A DNA stretch of 64,000 bases from Cyclobacteriaceae bacterium (GCA_028285685.1 JANQOR010000037.1:112153-176152); one strand, 5' to 3'. Counted from the first letter of the stretch, positions 17,053 to 26,713 are shown. Made by a program: numbers and translations. Notes: generated from the sequence alone by a model not told the origin.

Positions 17053-17648
17053 TGGGTGATTGACAATTGCAAATTATAAAGGTCTGAGGTTTTGGTTTTC
17101 AATTGTTCCATTAATTGCGACTTCATTCGGGCCATAATTCGACAATCCTCTTGAAAATCACGATCAATCACGGATATTTCCAACTCTGCAATCAGTCGTT
17201 CCACTGAACTAAGCAGTTCGTATGGAAAATGAAACAATAGACCCACCTCCTCGAAAATCTCTTTTTTTGATGCCTTCGTTAAAGCTTCTTCAGTTGCTGT
17301 CTTATAGGCATTTATCAACCCTCCTACCCCTAGTTTAGTTCCGCCAAAATAACGAACAACCACCACCAAAACATTTGTCAGTGCAAAAGACCTGATCTGG
17401 CCTAAGATGGGATCGCCGGCAGAATGTGACGGTTCACCATCATCGTTTGCGCGGTACGACTGATCTCGCATCCCAATGTTATAGGCATAGCAGTGATGTC
17501 TAGCATCATGAAATTCTTTTCTGAGCCTTTCCAAATGATACCTCACGTCTTCCTCTGAAAAAACCGAAATCGCAAAAGCTAGGAACTTACTCCCCTTTTC
17601 TTTGTATAACCCCTTTCCATCGGTTTTGATTGTAAAAAATTGACTCAC
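17049..17648 (-). CDS. YigZ/IMPACT family protein
   Basis: 199 residues. The N-terminal IMPACT domain shows KGSKFLAFA, the ARHHCYAYNIG block, RANDDGEPSHSAGDPILGQI and VVVVRYFGGTKLGVGGLINAY, all hallmarks of YigZ. The C-terminal 60 residues form the small ferredoxin-like DUF1949-type domain. Family members have been linked to translation control; the bacterial role is not settled. It overlaps the TPR gene stop by four bases (ATGA), indicating translational coupling. Confidence 0.92.
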   Translation of the reverse strand: MSQFFTIKTDGKGLYKEKGSKFLAFAISVFSEEDVRYHLERLRKEFHDARHHCYAYNIGMRDQSYRANDDGEPSHSAGDPILGQIRSFALTNVLVVVVRYFGGTKLGVGGLINAYKTATEEALTKASKKEIFEEVGLLFHFPYELLSSVERLIAELEISVIDRDFQEDCRIMARMKSQLMEQLKTKTSDLYNLQLSITQ

Positions 17649-18736
17649 AACTCCGATAATAATTCTCTAGCCTCTTTTCGGATTTGAGACGTTTCGGCAA
17701 ATTTTATCGCAAGGTTTAAAACTCTTTTGGCTTCAACAGCCTCGCCTTTCAAAACTAAAAGCCGACCCAAACCAAGGTACCCAAGACCTTTGAAGTACTC
17801 TCCGTGATGATCAAGTTCATCTCCAAATTCCAAACCCCTTCGATAGGCAAATTCCGCTTTTTCATTACTTCCAATCACGATTTCTTCGAAATATCCCAGG
17901 AAAACGTATCCCGCTAATTTGTAATAGGGATTTTCATGCATCATTAAGGAGTAAATAACCTCAATCGGTGCCCGTTTAAAATCCTCTGCGTTGGCCAGGG
18001 ACTCTAAATACTTCCCCTTGGCGTAGAAGTTATTGGGGTACATTTTGATTATTTGTCCTAAGTATTCCTGTGCCTTTTCAGGCTTATATTCATACCTGAG
18101 ATAGATATAGCTCAGATATACATATGCCTCCACCTGTGTGAGTATTGAAACCTCACATGCCTTCTCCAGCTGTTCAAGACCCAGCTCTATGTCCCCACTT
18201 CTGAAAAACCAAAGCAAGGGTTTATAGATGGGATGTTTCTCAGGATATTTTTCCCTGAAATAGTTATAAAGACCAGTTGTAAAAAGAAATTCCGGGTGGG
18301 TATCTACAATGCGAAATCCTTTTTTCATCAACCCATAAGCTTTATTCGCTTCTCCTACAGCTCGTAGATTATAGTCTTGATCAGCATAGTATTCTGCCAG
18401 AAGTCCGTGTGATGCCATTGCAAAAAAGATCATCTCCGGTTCCTCCAGATCAGGGTCTCTACTTTCCGCCAGTTCAATGGAATAAAACAATTGATCTTGC
18501 ATCTGATGAAACAGCTCCTCGGTAATGGTTGGGATGTTGGACCAAAGTAGGGTCATTGCCCTCATGAGTGGCACGACAGGATGGTCCGGTAGTTCACGAT
18601 CAATCAATTCGATGTAAAAACTTGCGGAATCCGGATCAGCATTGTAGATGTGATCAGCTCCCCTCTTTACCAGACTTTTGACAGTATCATTTTCAAAAAC
18701 TTGAGCTGAGATCGACAGTGCAGCGAAGCATAGCAA
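17645..18736 (-). CDS. Exported tetratricopeptide-repeat-like protein
   Basis: About 363 residues of helical repeats (YLSYIYLRYEYKPEKAQEYLGQI, GLGRLLVLKGEAVEAKRVLNLA). The annotated start here is TTG at 18736, which gives MLCFAALSISAQ, a signal peptide with no positive n-region. Reading upstream in frame gives RKGVTI before LLCFAAL, which completes a normal signal peptide. The only upstream start candidates before the in-frame stop are CTG at 18757 and ATT at 18760, the latter seven bases after AGGA. True initiation is therefore probably at 18760 or 18757. First gene of the operon with the YigZ- and DinB-like genes; likely periplasmic. Confidence 0.8.
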   Translation of the reverse strand: MLCFAALSISAQVFENDTVKSLVKRGADHIYNADPDSASFYIELIDRELPDHPVVPLMRAMTLLWSNIPTITEELFHQMQDQLFYSIELAESRDPDLEEPEMIFFAMASHGLLAEYYADQDYNLRAVGEANKAYGLMKKGFRIVDTHPEFLFTTGLYNYFREKYPEKHPIYKPLLWFFRSGDIELGLEQLEKACEVSILTQVEAYVYLSYIYLRYEYKPEKAQEYLGQIIKMYPNNFYAKGKYLESLANAEDFKRAPIEVIYSLMMHENPYYKLAGYVFLGYFEEIVIGSNEKAEFAYRRGLEFGDELDHHGEYFKGLGYLGLGRLLVLKGEAVEAKRVLNLAIKFAETSQIRKEARELLSEL

Positions 18737-18851
18737 TATGGTAACTCCTTTTCTCAGAATTGATTTATCCTAGAATTAATTGTATAAATCATAGATGCAA
18801 GTTAGTACTGGCGCCCAGTTTATAAAATGGTTTATCCATTATTTTTAGTGC

Positions 18852-19748
18852 GTGAAAACATCTTTGGTAACCCATACTTCGGTTGATTCTTTTGATAACG
18901 ATTTTCCTATACTTTATTACAATAAATCTTACCTAAAAAGTCAAAACCATTCGAGTCTAATCTGCTACGAAAACGATCGACTCTTTCTGCCGGTTTCACT
19001 TGAGGGTAAAGCTGCAATTAGTATACCAAGGAGTCCATTTGGATCTTTTTTCGTTAAGGACAGTTGTAGTGCAGATGAGTTTCTTCTTTTTCTTGATGAG
19101 ATCAAAAAAGACCTAGGTCAAAGAGGAATTACAGAAATTGAAATAACTCACCCACCGGCGATCTATGAGGATTACGTTGATCAAAACTGGCTTGAAAAAG
19201 TCGGATTCCAACACGAATACGCAGACATTAGCCAGCACATTCCCTTGGATCTGGAATGGCATGAGAGCATTCATGAAATGCAACGACGAAAGTTGATTTC
19301 GTTGGAAAGTGAGGGATTTATTTTTCAAAAAATGAGTCCTGAAGATTTGGAAACAGCACATCAATTTGTGGAAGTCTGCCGACTCACGCAGGAACTGAGC
19401 ATCAACATCACTTATGATCGACTTAAACAATTGTCTGATTCGACAGGCGCTTATGACATTTTTGGTGTTTTTAGAGATGGCAAAATTTCGTCCTTGTGCA
19501 TTGCAGTCAGAGTTACCAACAAGATTGCGTACTACTATTTGCCGGCCACCAGTCCAATGTTTCGCTCACAAAGCCCGATGGTTTCGTTGATAGCTGGAAT
19601 GGTCGCTTATTATCGATCACAAGGATATGAGCATTTTGATCTGGGTATTTCTTCTGTACAGGGAAAGCCTCAAGAAAGCCTTAGGATTTTCAAGGAACGG
19701 ATGGGAGCGGTTCAAAGTGAAAAAATCAAACTTTCACTACAGATTTAA
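18852..19748 (+). CDS. GNAT/FemAB-like acyltransferase
   Basis: 298 residues starting at GTG. The N-terminal half resembles the first half of FemAB-type proteins (PILYYNKSYL, IPRSPFGSFF). The second half has a GNAT-like core: FGVFRDGKISSLCIAV, AYYYLPATSP, SPMVSLIAGMVAYYRSQGYEHFDLG, then SLRIFKERMGA. Proteins of this layout, next to glycosyltransferases, usually acylate an amino sugar or peptide in cell-surface polymer synthesis. It is divergent from the TPR operon and overlaps the convergent GT4 gene by 23 bases. Confidence 0.78.
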   Translation: MKTSLVTHTSVDSFDNDFPILYYNKSYLKSQNHSSLICYENDRLFLPVSLEGKAAISIPRSPFGSFFVKDSCSADEFLLFLDEIKKDLGQRGITEIEITHPPAIYEDYVDQNWLEKVGFQHEYADISQHIPLDLEWHESIHEMQRRKLISLESEGFIFQKMSPEDLETAHQFVEVCRLTQELSINITYDRLKQLSDSTGAYDIFGVFRDGKISSLCIAVRVTNKIAYYYLPATSPMFRSQSPMVSLIAGMVAYYRSQGYEHFDLGISSVQGKPQESLRIFKERMGAVQSEKIKLSLQI

Positions 19749-20904
19749 ATATCTCCTCAACTTTCTGAATCCAGACATCTGGTCCATATCGCATTTTCGT
19801 CAGGTTTCGAATCTTCTCGGAATCGAACATATGAAGGTTATCTATCATCTTCTGAATGTGCATCGCAAGATCATTAACTTCAACTTCACACAAGTAGCCT
19901 GTTTCCTCATCAATTAGTTCCTCCGGTCCACCGCACTGAGTTGCCACTACTGGCTTGCCACAGGCCAATGCCTCTACAACCACATTTCCAAACGTCTCGT
20001 GTCGACTGGACAAGACATAAAAGGAACAGGCCTGCATTTCCCTTAGTACCTCTTCCCGGGAGAGCTCGCCTAGCCAGGAGATTCGATTCTCAACCTGAAG
20101 GTTCTTTGCTAGCTGTTTATGTTCATTCATAAGGCTTCCTTTTCCAGCAATTCTCAACTTAGGCCCAGGCACCCTTTCAATAGCTTCAATCAGTAGATCG
20201 AATCCCTTTTGTTCCTCGATCCTTCCAATCGAGAGAATTGTCAGCTCATCATCTGACCTGCTAGCTGTCGGACTGAAAAAGGAGGTATCTACAGGGTTAT
20301 TTATAGTGTGCACATTAGAAAAGCCAAAGGACTCGGTTCTTACCTTCAAATACTCACTTGTAGCAACAAGAGCGCTAGCCTTGCAAAGTGGTTTTCTAAT
20401 GATTGACTTGAGATTAGAAGTGCTTGTCAAGTATTGAGGAAATGGGAAGGGGCTCATTCTTAGCGTAACAGTGAACGGAATGCCGTATCTCGAAGACAGC
20501 GCACTTGCAACTAACGCTGCAGGATAGCTTGCCTGGGCACTTATTAGATCGGGTTTTCCGAAATCAGAAATAAATCGTTGAAGGTTTCTTTCGTTGGCAT
20601 TTACAATTCCGTTTAGATTTCCTTTCCTCCATTTCCTTGTCCATGTGAAGGCGCCAGTAAAGTACTCTTTCAGATTATTGGAAAGCTGAGTTTCTTCCGT
20701 TTCGAATTTCTTCAAAGCTTTAGCTATTGAACGTACTTCCCTTGCCTTCAACAAAAATGGTTCATCTCCCTGCCCCCACCTACTCACGCCAATAGTCCAA
20801 TTGGGACGTGATTTGGCCATCAGGCGGGCCTGCTCCTTGTTGAAAATTCCGTAAATGGGATTAGACTTTGAAGGGTACCACGAGGGAATAATAAAGACCT
20901 TCAT
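19726..20904 (-). CDS. Glycosyltransferase family 4 (GT-B)
   Basis: 392 residues. IPSWYPSKSNPIYGIFNKEQA at the N-terminus is typical of GT4 enzymes of surface-glycan clusters. LSIGRIEEQKGFDLLIEAIERV near residue 220 and HETFGNVVVEALACGKPVVATQCGGPEELI near 300-330 form the donor-binding region with the E-x7-E motif. It probably transfers a sugar from a nucleotide donor onto a lipid-linked or polysaccharide acceptor at the inner membrane. It lies four bases downstream of the methyltransferase gene on the same strand. Confidence 0.93.
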   Translation of the reverse strand: MKVFIIPSWYPSKSNPIYGIFNKEQARLMAKSRPNWTIGVSRWGQGDEPFLLKAREVRSIAKALKKFETEETQLSNNLKEYFTGAFTWTRKWRKGNLNGIVNANERNLQRFISDFGKPDLISAQASYPAALVASALSSRYGIPFTVTLRMSPFPFPQYLTSTSNLKSIIRKPLCKASALVATSEYLKVRTESFGFSNVHTINNPVDTSFFSPTASRSDDELTILSIGRIEEQKGFDLLIEAIERVPGPKLRIAGKGSLMNEHKQLAKNLQVENRISWLGELSREEVLREMQACSFYVLSSRHETFGNVVVEALACGKPVVATQCGGPEELIDEETGYLCEVEVNDLAMHIQKMIDNLHMFDSEKIRNLTKMRYGPDVWIQKVEEIFKSVVKV

Positions 20905-20908
20905 ACGT

Positions 20909-21703
20909 CTAACCTCTTAAAAGCTCACAGACATACAAATCCTCCTTTGGATTTAACCCAAACCTGGGATACTCTCCAGAAATATTGATCCTATTCACTG
21001 AAAACCCACATTCTTGCAGCCTTTCTGGATAATCCTGACCGTAAATTCGTACATGATCCGGCTGACCAAAATGAGATGTTCGATCTTCCGGATCAACAAT
21101 CCGCGAGTCCTCGTAGGTATGTTGAGAATTCTCAGAAATGGGAACCTGTAAGATCGCTTTTGCATAATTATCCATAACCCTGGCGATCTCATTCATTGCT
21201 CTTCGATCTTCCACGACATGCTCCAAAACATGATTGCAAATAACCAAATCGAAAGATTTGTCACTAAATGGGAGCTTTGTTACATCAAGGTTTTTGACAT
21301 AGTCAGGATACTTATATCCGGGTTCGAAAAGGTCTCCGCAAACATATTCAGCAAAATCGATCTTGAGCATTTTAAGTGCAAGGCTATACTCAGGAGCAAT
21401 GTGAAGAATCCTCAAGTCTTTCTGATTAAAAATGCGCAGTTTTTCCTTTAAAAAAAGGTAAACAAGTCGCTCGCGATCATCCGAATCACATTTAAAACAG
21501 CCAGCCCTCCGACGACCTCCACCAATGATCATCTTTTCCTTAAGAACAGGAAAATCAACGCCCACAGGTGCCCAATCACTTGATTGAAATCCGCATATAG
21601 GGCATGCATAGCTGTCGCCTCGGTGCAATTGCATTTTGATGAAATGCTTGAATTTCTTTGGAAATACCTTCTTTATCTTATCAAAGAACACAATATATTT
21701 CAA
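20909..21703 (-). CDS. Zinc-ribbon SAM-dependent methyltransferase
   Basis: 264 residues. Two pairs of cysteines, C34/C37 (CPIC) and C69/C72 (CFKC), suggest an N-terminal zinc ribbon. A class I methyltransferase of the UbiE/Coq5-like type follows: LRILHIAPEYSL in place of a classical motif I, LPFSDKSFDLVICNHVLEHV as motif IV, and FGQPDHVRIYGQDY near the C-terminus. This combination is common in capsular or O-antigen clusters, where such proteins methylate a sugar or glycan end. It is co-transcribed with the GT4 gene. Confidence 0.85.
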   Translation of the reverse strand: MKYIVFFDKIKKVFPKKFKHFIKMQLHRGDSYACPICGFQSSDWAPVGVDFPVLKEKMIIGGGRRRAGCFKCDSDDRERLVYLFLKEKLRIFNQKDLRILHIAPEYSLALKMLKIDFAEYVCGDLFEPGYKYPDYVKNLDVTKLPFSDKSFDLVICNHVLEHVVEDRRAMNEIARVMDNYAKAILQVPISENSQHTYEDSRIVDPEDRTSHFGQPDHVRIYGQDYPERLQECGFSVNRINISGEYPRFGLNPKEDLYVCELLRG

Positions 21704-21820
21704 TTAAATCGTATATGCGGGTTAGCAACCAAAATTTCCATACATTGCTATTAAACACAATTAATATGATCATGAGAACTTTGATTTGTATACTTGAGCA
21801 AGTTCCGAAATCGTGACTGC

Positions 21821-22663
21821 ATGAATCAGCCTCTTGTATCGATTATTTGTTTGTGCCACAATCATAAGGAATTTGTAGAAGAGTCTATTCAATCTGCATT
21901 AGATCAGGATCACTCCAATTTGGAGCTAATTGTGGTGGATGATGGTAGCGTTGACGGTAGCAAGGAGCTAATCAAAGCCAAACTATCAGAAACGAACATC
22001 AAATTTATCTCGATTCCAAAGAACATCGGAAATTGTAAAGCCTTCAACGCTGGCTTCAGGGAAAGCTCAGGTCAGTTCATAATTGATCTCGCAGCAGATG
22101 ATGTATTACTACCAACCAGAATTTCTGACGGATTGAAGGGTTTTGATTCAGAAACTGTTGGAGTAAATTATTGCGACACCTACCTGATTGACAAAGATGG
22201 AACAGTTCTTGGCACGCAATACAATCGCGACACTTCAGGTAATTTGATCGAGACACCTCCCAACGGAGACATCTATCTAGAACTAATCGACAGATTTTTC
22301 ATTTCAGCTCCAACGATGATGATAAAGCGAGTGGTACTGGAAGAATTAAATGGATATGATGATAATCTTAGCTATGAGGATTTTGATTTTTGGATCCGCT
22401 CGTCACGAAAATGGAAATATAGTTTCACAGACAAGGTACTGGTGAAAAAACGACTATTGAAAAATTCACATTCATCACGACAATTTCGACTTTTTTCAAG
22501 GCATCAAAAAAGCACGCTTGAAGTGTGTAAGAAGATCAGACACTTAAATCGGACCCACGAAGAGGTCAAAGCACTTAACAGGCGCTGCAAGTATGAAATT
22601 CGGCACTGCATCAAGCAAGCAAACCTGGCTTTGATTCCAAGTTTCCTAAAACTCATGAGCTGA
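21821..22663 (+). CDS. Glycosyltransferase family 2 (GT-A)
   Basis: 280 residues from the ATG at 21821; a TTG nine codons upstream is also in frame but adds an unlikely tail. VSIICLCHNHKEFVEESIQSAL, LELIVVDDGSVDGS and IDLAADDVLLPTRI mark the nucleotide-sugar site with the DxD-like ADD. FDFWIRSSRKWKYSF near residue 205 is the typical acceptor-side acidic block. Part of the small glycan group with the GT4 and methyltransferase genes, but on the opposite strand. Its 3' end nearly meets the convergent permease gene, seven bases apart. Confidence 0.9.
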   Translation: MNQPLVSIICLCHNHKEFVEESIQSALDQDHSNLELIVVDDGSVDGSKELIKAKLSETNIKFISIPKNIGNCKAFNAGFRESSGQFIIDLAADDVLLPTRISDGLKGFDSETVGVNYCDTYLIDKDGTVLGTQYNRDTSGNLIETPPNGDIYLELIDRFFISAPTMMIKRVVLEELNGYDDNLSYEDFDFWIRSSRKWKYSFTDKVLVKKRLLKNSHSSRQFRLFSRHQKSTLEVCKKIRHLNRTHEEVKALNRRCKYEIRHCIKQANLALIPSFLKLMS

Positions 22664-22670
22664 CCCCGTC

Positions 22671-25313
22671 TCATTCATACTTCAAAGTCTTGGCTGGATC
22701 TAGCGAAGCAACTTTTGAGGTTTGATATCCCACGGTCACGAGGGCGAAAAACAAAACAATTCCCATTGAGATCAAAAGTGTAAACCAGGGGAATTCAATT
22801 CTATGTGCGTAGTTATCAAGCCAATCACTCATTAAGAAATAGATCAAGGGGAGACCCAAAATTCCAGAAATGCTAATAAGAGTGATGAATCCCTTGTAAA
22901 ACAGGTAAATAATCTGTGAGCTAGATGCACCTAAGACCTTCCTCACACCCACTTCCTTAGAGCGTTGCAAAGAAATGAAGGAGGCCAGTCCGTATAACCC
23001 GAGGATCGCAATGGAAATAGCAAGTAATGAGAATACCATGAAAACATCACCGAACCGTCTATCCTGATCGTACAAAAGTTCAAAACGATCATCCAAAAAA
23101 GTAATGCTTATTGGTGTCTCCGGATAAAAATCTTTCCAAGTCTCCTCGAGAAACTCAATTCCTCCAAGATAGTTGGAAGCCTCCAGTTCAATAACAAGGT
23201 TCCTGGCACGTCGACTTGGTAGATAGATGGTCGGTTCTACGTGACTTTTTAAAGTGGTGCGGTTGTAATTCTTGACAATTCCTACAATACTGAACTGGTC
23301 CTCCGGATCATTGCCGAACTGGATTTTTTGATTAACCATTTCGAGGATATTGGGCGTTTCAAATCGATGAAGAAATGACTCGTTAACCATAACGGAATTT
23401 GAGTCAGACCTTATCCTTCGATCGAAATTCCGGCCAGCTACCAGTTGCATATCTACCGCATTTAAAAATTCCGCATCATTAAATTGGATGTAAGTGGTGC
23501 CGTCCAACAAATCGGTATGACCCACGATCTTAATTTTTGTGGTAGTTGCATTGATGTCACTAGCTCCTCCTCCAGGTAAATTGGAAGTGGCGCCGACCGT
23601 CTCGATTCCAGTATGATTCCTCAGGGTTTCCTTAAAAGAGTTCGTTCTACTAAGGTACTGTTCGTATTCCTCCTCGGTAGATGCATTCGAAGGTGGCACC
23701 GTAACACTAATCACTTTGTCAACCGATATTCCAATATCCCGGCTTTGCATGTAATTGACTTGACGATGTACAATTAACGTTGCAGAAATCAAGATAAGGG
23801 AAGCTGCAAACTGAATAATTACCAAGGCCCTCCGCATATTGACTCCCTTTTTAGAAGTTTTGAATTTTCCCTTTAAAACTGAGATGGGTCTAAAGCTTGA
23901 AAGAACCAAGGCCGGATAAAACCCTGAGACAAACGAGCCCAATATCAAAAACACTCCCAGACTAAGTAAAAATGGCACATTATTCCAGACGTGATCAATA
24001 ATTGCTTTCCCCACCAATTGATTAAAGAACGAAACAGATGCTTCAGCGATCACTAATGCGATAAGGGCTGCAATGAGATTGACCAAAAATGACTCTACAA
24101 GAAACTGACTGACCAACTGTTTTCTAAAAGCTCCAATAACCTTACGCAACCCAACTTCCTTGGCTCGATCTAAAGCTCTCGCAGTGGAAAGATTGACGTA
24201 GTTGACCCAGGCAATGACCAAAACAAAGACTGAGATAATAACCAGGAAGGTAACTATCTGATCACTTCCCATAACTTGCGATTCATATGTAAAGTCGGAT
24301 TTCAGGTAGATGTCTGTCACCGGATGAATATCCAATCTGGTATAATTGTCTTCATCGACAAACTTTTTAGCAACTGCTGCAAGCTTTTCATCCAGAGAGC
24401 TGAGATCGGTTCCTTTCGCGAGTTTGAGGTATACGTAGTAATTATTCCAGTCCCAGTTCCGGTAGTCATGTTCCTCCGCTAACTCCAATGTCTTATCAGA
24501 AAGCAAGATTTCAAAGTTGTAATGTGTATTTGCAGGCGCATCCTGAATCACTCCCGTTACAATAACCGGAGATTTCTGGGGTGCTAGCACCTGCAGTGTC
24601 TGTCCAATAGGGTCTTTATCACCGAAATAAGCCTTGGCGCGACTCTCCGTTAGTACTACTGATAGTGGATCATTTAACATGGTCTCTGCTGAGCCTGCAA
24701 GAACTCTATAGTCAAAAAGTTTTAGAAAATTGGAGTCCGCCGTGATGACCTTCTTCTCTCTGAAAATGGATGATCCATATTTTATGATGAGTTCATCATG
24801 GGGTTTGGAGACGGTGTGCTGAATCACCTCCGGCAGTTCTTCATTCAAAACTTCTCCCACCAAATAGGAAGACATCGCATCCTTTACTCCGTCTTTTCCA
24901 TCGATAAGCTCCACGTAAGAGACTCTATGCAACTGATCGGCATCACTGAAGAAGGTATCATAACTTCTTTCAAAATTGATGTACGCATTCATGAGCAGAA
25001 AGCTGGCTAGCCCGATAGCTAACCCCATGATATTGATCAAGGTGAACATCTTGTTTCTAGCAAGATTTCGCACACTGACCTTAAAATAATTTCTAAACAT
25101 ACCTGTGTCCTTTATAGTTAAAATTTGAGTTACTGGCTTTAAAAGTGATAATCTGAAAAGCAAGACCACATCTATCAAGTACTTAATCTGGGCCATTTTT
25201 TGGCCATTTTCCAGATGATCGTTGTATAGTTCCTGCAGATCGCCTTGGATATCCACATAGTAGTCCTGATTGCAAAACCATTTCAGAAGTCTATCTGCCA
25301 GGCTTTTTATCAT
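22671..25313 (-). CDS. Orphan ABC-type permease, FtsX/MacB family, with permease prefix domain
   Basis: 880 residues. The prefix domain (LLKWFCNQDYYVDIQGDLQEL) occupies residues 1-65. The duplicated permease then begins at about residue 72 (MFRNYFKVSVRNLARNKMFT), with VGLRKVIGA near residue 380 and VGVRKVLGA near 795, and ends ASLDPAKTLKYE. The layout matches the 5.3-kb permease. No ATP-binding partner is encoded in the window. The start overlaps the upstream padR stop by four bases (ATGA), so the two are translationally coupled. Substrate unknown. Confidence 0.9.
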   Translation of the reverse strand: MIKSLADRLLKWFCNQDYYVDIQGDLQELYNDHLENGQKMAQIKYLIDVVLLFRLSLLKPVTQILTIKDTGMFRNYFKVSVRNLARNKMFTLINIMGLAIGLASFLLMNAYINFERSYDTFFSDADQLHRVSYVELIDGKDGVKDAMSSYLVGEVLNEELPEVIQHTVSKPHDELIIKYGSSIFREKKVITADSNFLKLFDYRVLAGSAETMLNDPLSVVLTESRAKAYFGDKDPIGQTLQVLAPQKSPVIVTGVIQDAPANTHYNFEILLSDKTLELAEEHDYRNWDWNNYYVYLKLAKGTDLSSLDEKLAAVAKKFVDEDNYTRLDIHPVTDIYLKSDFTYESQVMGSDQIVTFLVIISVFVLVIAWVNYVNLSTARALDRAKEVGLRKVIGAFRKQLVSQFLVESFLVNLIAALIALVIAEASVSFFNQLVGKAIIDHVWNNVPFLLSLGVFLILGSFVSGFYPALVLSSFRPISVLKGKFKTSKKGVNMRRALVIIQFAASLILISATLIVHRQVNYMQSRDIGISVDKVISVTVPPSNASTEEEYEQYLSRTNSFKETLRNHTGIETVGATSNLPGGGASDINATTTKIKIVGHTDLLDGTTYIQFNDAEFLNAVDMQLVAGRNFDRRIRSDSNSVMVNESFLHRFETPNILEMVNQKIQFGNDPEDQFSIVGIVKNYNRTTLKSHVEPTIYLPSRRARNLVIELEASNYLGGIEFLEETWKDFYPETPISITFLDDRFELLYDQDRRFGDVFMVFSLLAISIAILGLYGLASFISLQRSKEVGVRKVLGASSSQIIYLFYKGFITLISISGILGLPLIYFLMSDWLDNYAHRIEFPWFTLLISMGIVLFFALVTVGYQTSKVASLDPAKTLKYE

Positions 25314-25648
25314 GAAACCTTCACGTCAAATGCCACATCGGGAATCGAGTTCCAAAGATCGGTTCGAACATCTTTCGAATACTCAAGCGCTTGTTTACCA
25401 AATGCGGTAATCGTGAAGAAACGTTTGGGTTTTCCACCTCTTTTTGCATTTACCTCTCCCAATCGGCTATTCAAAAATCCCTTTTTCTCCATCCGTCGAA
25501 GCGCTGACTGCATGGCCCCTACGCTTACCTTACGCTGCAACCTGTTCTCAATCTCTCGCTTAATCGCAACTCCGTAGGCCTCATCAAATAATACTCCAAC
25601 CGTCAATAGTACAATTTCTTCGAATTCACCTAGTTGAAATTTTTTCAT
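25310..25648 (-). CDS. PadR-family transcriptional regulator
   Basis: 112 residues, closely similar in plan to the 5.0-kb PadR: FQLGEFEEIVLLTVGVL, AYGVAIKREIE, VSVGAMQSALRRMEKKGFL, then RGGKPKRFFTITAFGKQAL. It probably represses its own operon with the following permease. Two perfect 16-base repeats in the divergent spacer are its likely operator. Because that spacer also serves the AraC gene at 25806, it may influence that gene too. Confidence 0.93.
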   Translation of the reverse strand: MKKFQLGEFEEIVLLTVGVLFDEAYGVAIKREIENRLQRKVSVGAMQSALRRMEKKGFLNSRLGEVNAKRGGKPKRFFTITAFGKQALEYSKDVRTDLWNSIPDVAFDVKVS

Positions 25649-25658
25649 AATGTCAATG

Positions 25659-25721
25659 TCCTAAATGTAGTATTCGTTAGCAAACATAAAAAGGTTTCAT
25701 CATTTTCCTAAATGTAGTATT
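25659..25721. promoter_or_regulatory. Two perfect 16-base repeats in the padR/araC divergent spacer
   Basis: TCCTAAATGTAGTATT occurs at 25659-25674 and again at 25706-25721, spaced 47 bases start to start. The TACTACATTTAG-type sequence (reverse strand) is partly palindromic. Position just upstream of padR suggests a PadR operator. The sequence differs from the repeats before the 5.0-kb padR, so the two regulators likely have separate specificities. Confidence 0.55.
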
Positions 25722-25805
25722 GATATATTTGTATGATAAATGACGATTTCCTCCTATCTAAGACTTCTGTGGAACTAACAGATCAATTCTTATCTTTCAA
25801 GATCT

Positions 25806-26651
25806 ATGGTTTACACATACAAGGGAAACGCACTCGGCTCACTTTTTGGCCTGAGTACTTTTTATCAAAAGGAGTACCGACATTTTGATCGATCTAAAGG
25901 CCTCATTTCCATACTTTGGAACCGCAATTCAAAGCCAGTTCAAATTGTTAAGGATGGTGTTCCAATCGAACTTCTTCCTAATCAAATAACCACGAGTACC
26001 TACTTGCAGCATATTCAATTTCGCCAAGAAGAAGACGCACTAACAGGGTTTACCTTCAACCGGGAATTCTACTGCATTCAGGATCATGATCACGAAGTTT
26101 CATGCAATGGAATCATCTTTTTTGGTACTCAGGACCCTCCCGTTATCACACTGGATGATGAGGAATCGGCAAAATTCAATATGTTATTGGAGGTCTTCAT
26201 TGATGAATTTACTACAAGAGATAATATCCAGGGGGAAATGCTGGTCATGCTTCTCAAAAGACTTATCATCAAAATAACCCGACTAGCAAAGGAGCAACTT
26301 ATCCCTTCCGAATTAAAAGACACCCAAATCGATATCGTTCGAAAGTACAACGTCCTTGTGGACACTCACTACAAAACCAAGAAACAGGTAAGTGATTATG
26401 CGGATCTCCTCTTTAAATCTCCTAAGACTCTTTCCAACCTTTTTGCTAAATACAATCAGAAATCTCCTTTGCACATTATTCATGAGCGGATCGTTCTTGA
26501 AGCTAAAAGATTGCTGACGTATACCGATAAAACGTCCAAAGAGATAGCATACGATCTTGGTTTCGAGGAGGTTGGTACCTTTCATAAGATCTTTAAGAAG
26601 ATCACCAGCCAGACACCACAGCATTTCAAAAACGAGCTGCGTTTAAACTAG
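25806..26651 (+). CDS. AraC-family transcriptional regulator
   Basis: 281 residues. The N-terminal half has a cupin-like start (GLISILWNRNSKPVQIVKDGVPIELLPNQITT), and the C-terminal part has an AraC helix-turn-helix pair: KKQVSDYADLLFKSPKTLSNLFAKY and SKEIAYDLGFEEVGTFHKIFKKITSQTPQHFK. It is divergent from the padR-permease pair and lies 103 bases before the CMD-family gene on the same strand. A 9-base inverted repeat directly before that gene is a candidate binding site. The inducer is unknown. Confidence 0.9.
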   Translation: MVYTYKGNALGSLFGLSTFYQKEYRHFDRSKGLISILWNRNSKPVQIVKDGVPIELLPNQITTSTYLQHIQFRQEEDALTGFTFNREFYCIQDHDHEVSCNGIIFFGTQDPPVITLDDEESAKFNMLLEVFIDEFTTRDNIQGEMLVMLLKRLIIKITRLAKEQLIPSELKDTQIDIVRKYNVLVDTHYKTKKQVSDYADLLFKSPKTLSNLFAKYNQKSPLHIIHERIVLEAKRLLTYTDKTSKEIAYDLGFEEVGTFHKIFKKITSQTPQHFKNELRLN

Positions 26652-26713
26652 GGAAAAATTGACAACCCAACGGGAATTGTGGCCTCTCACCTACATCAGC
26701 TGGACGCGTAAAA

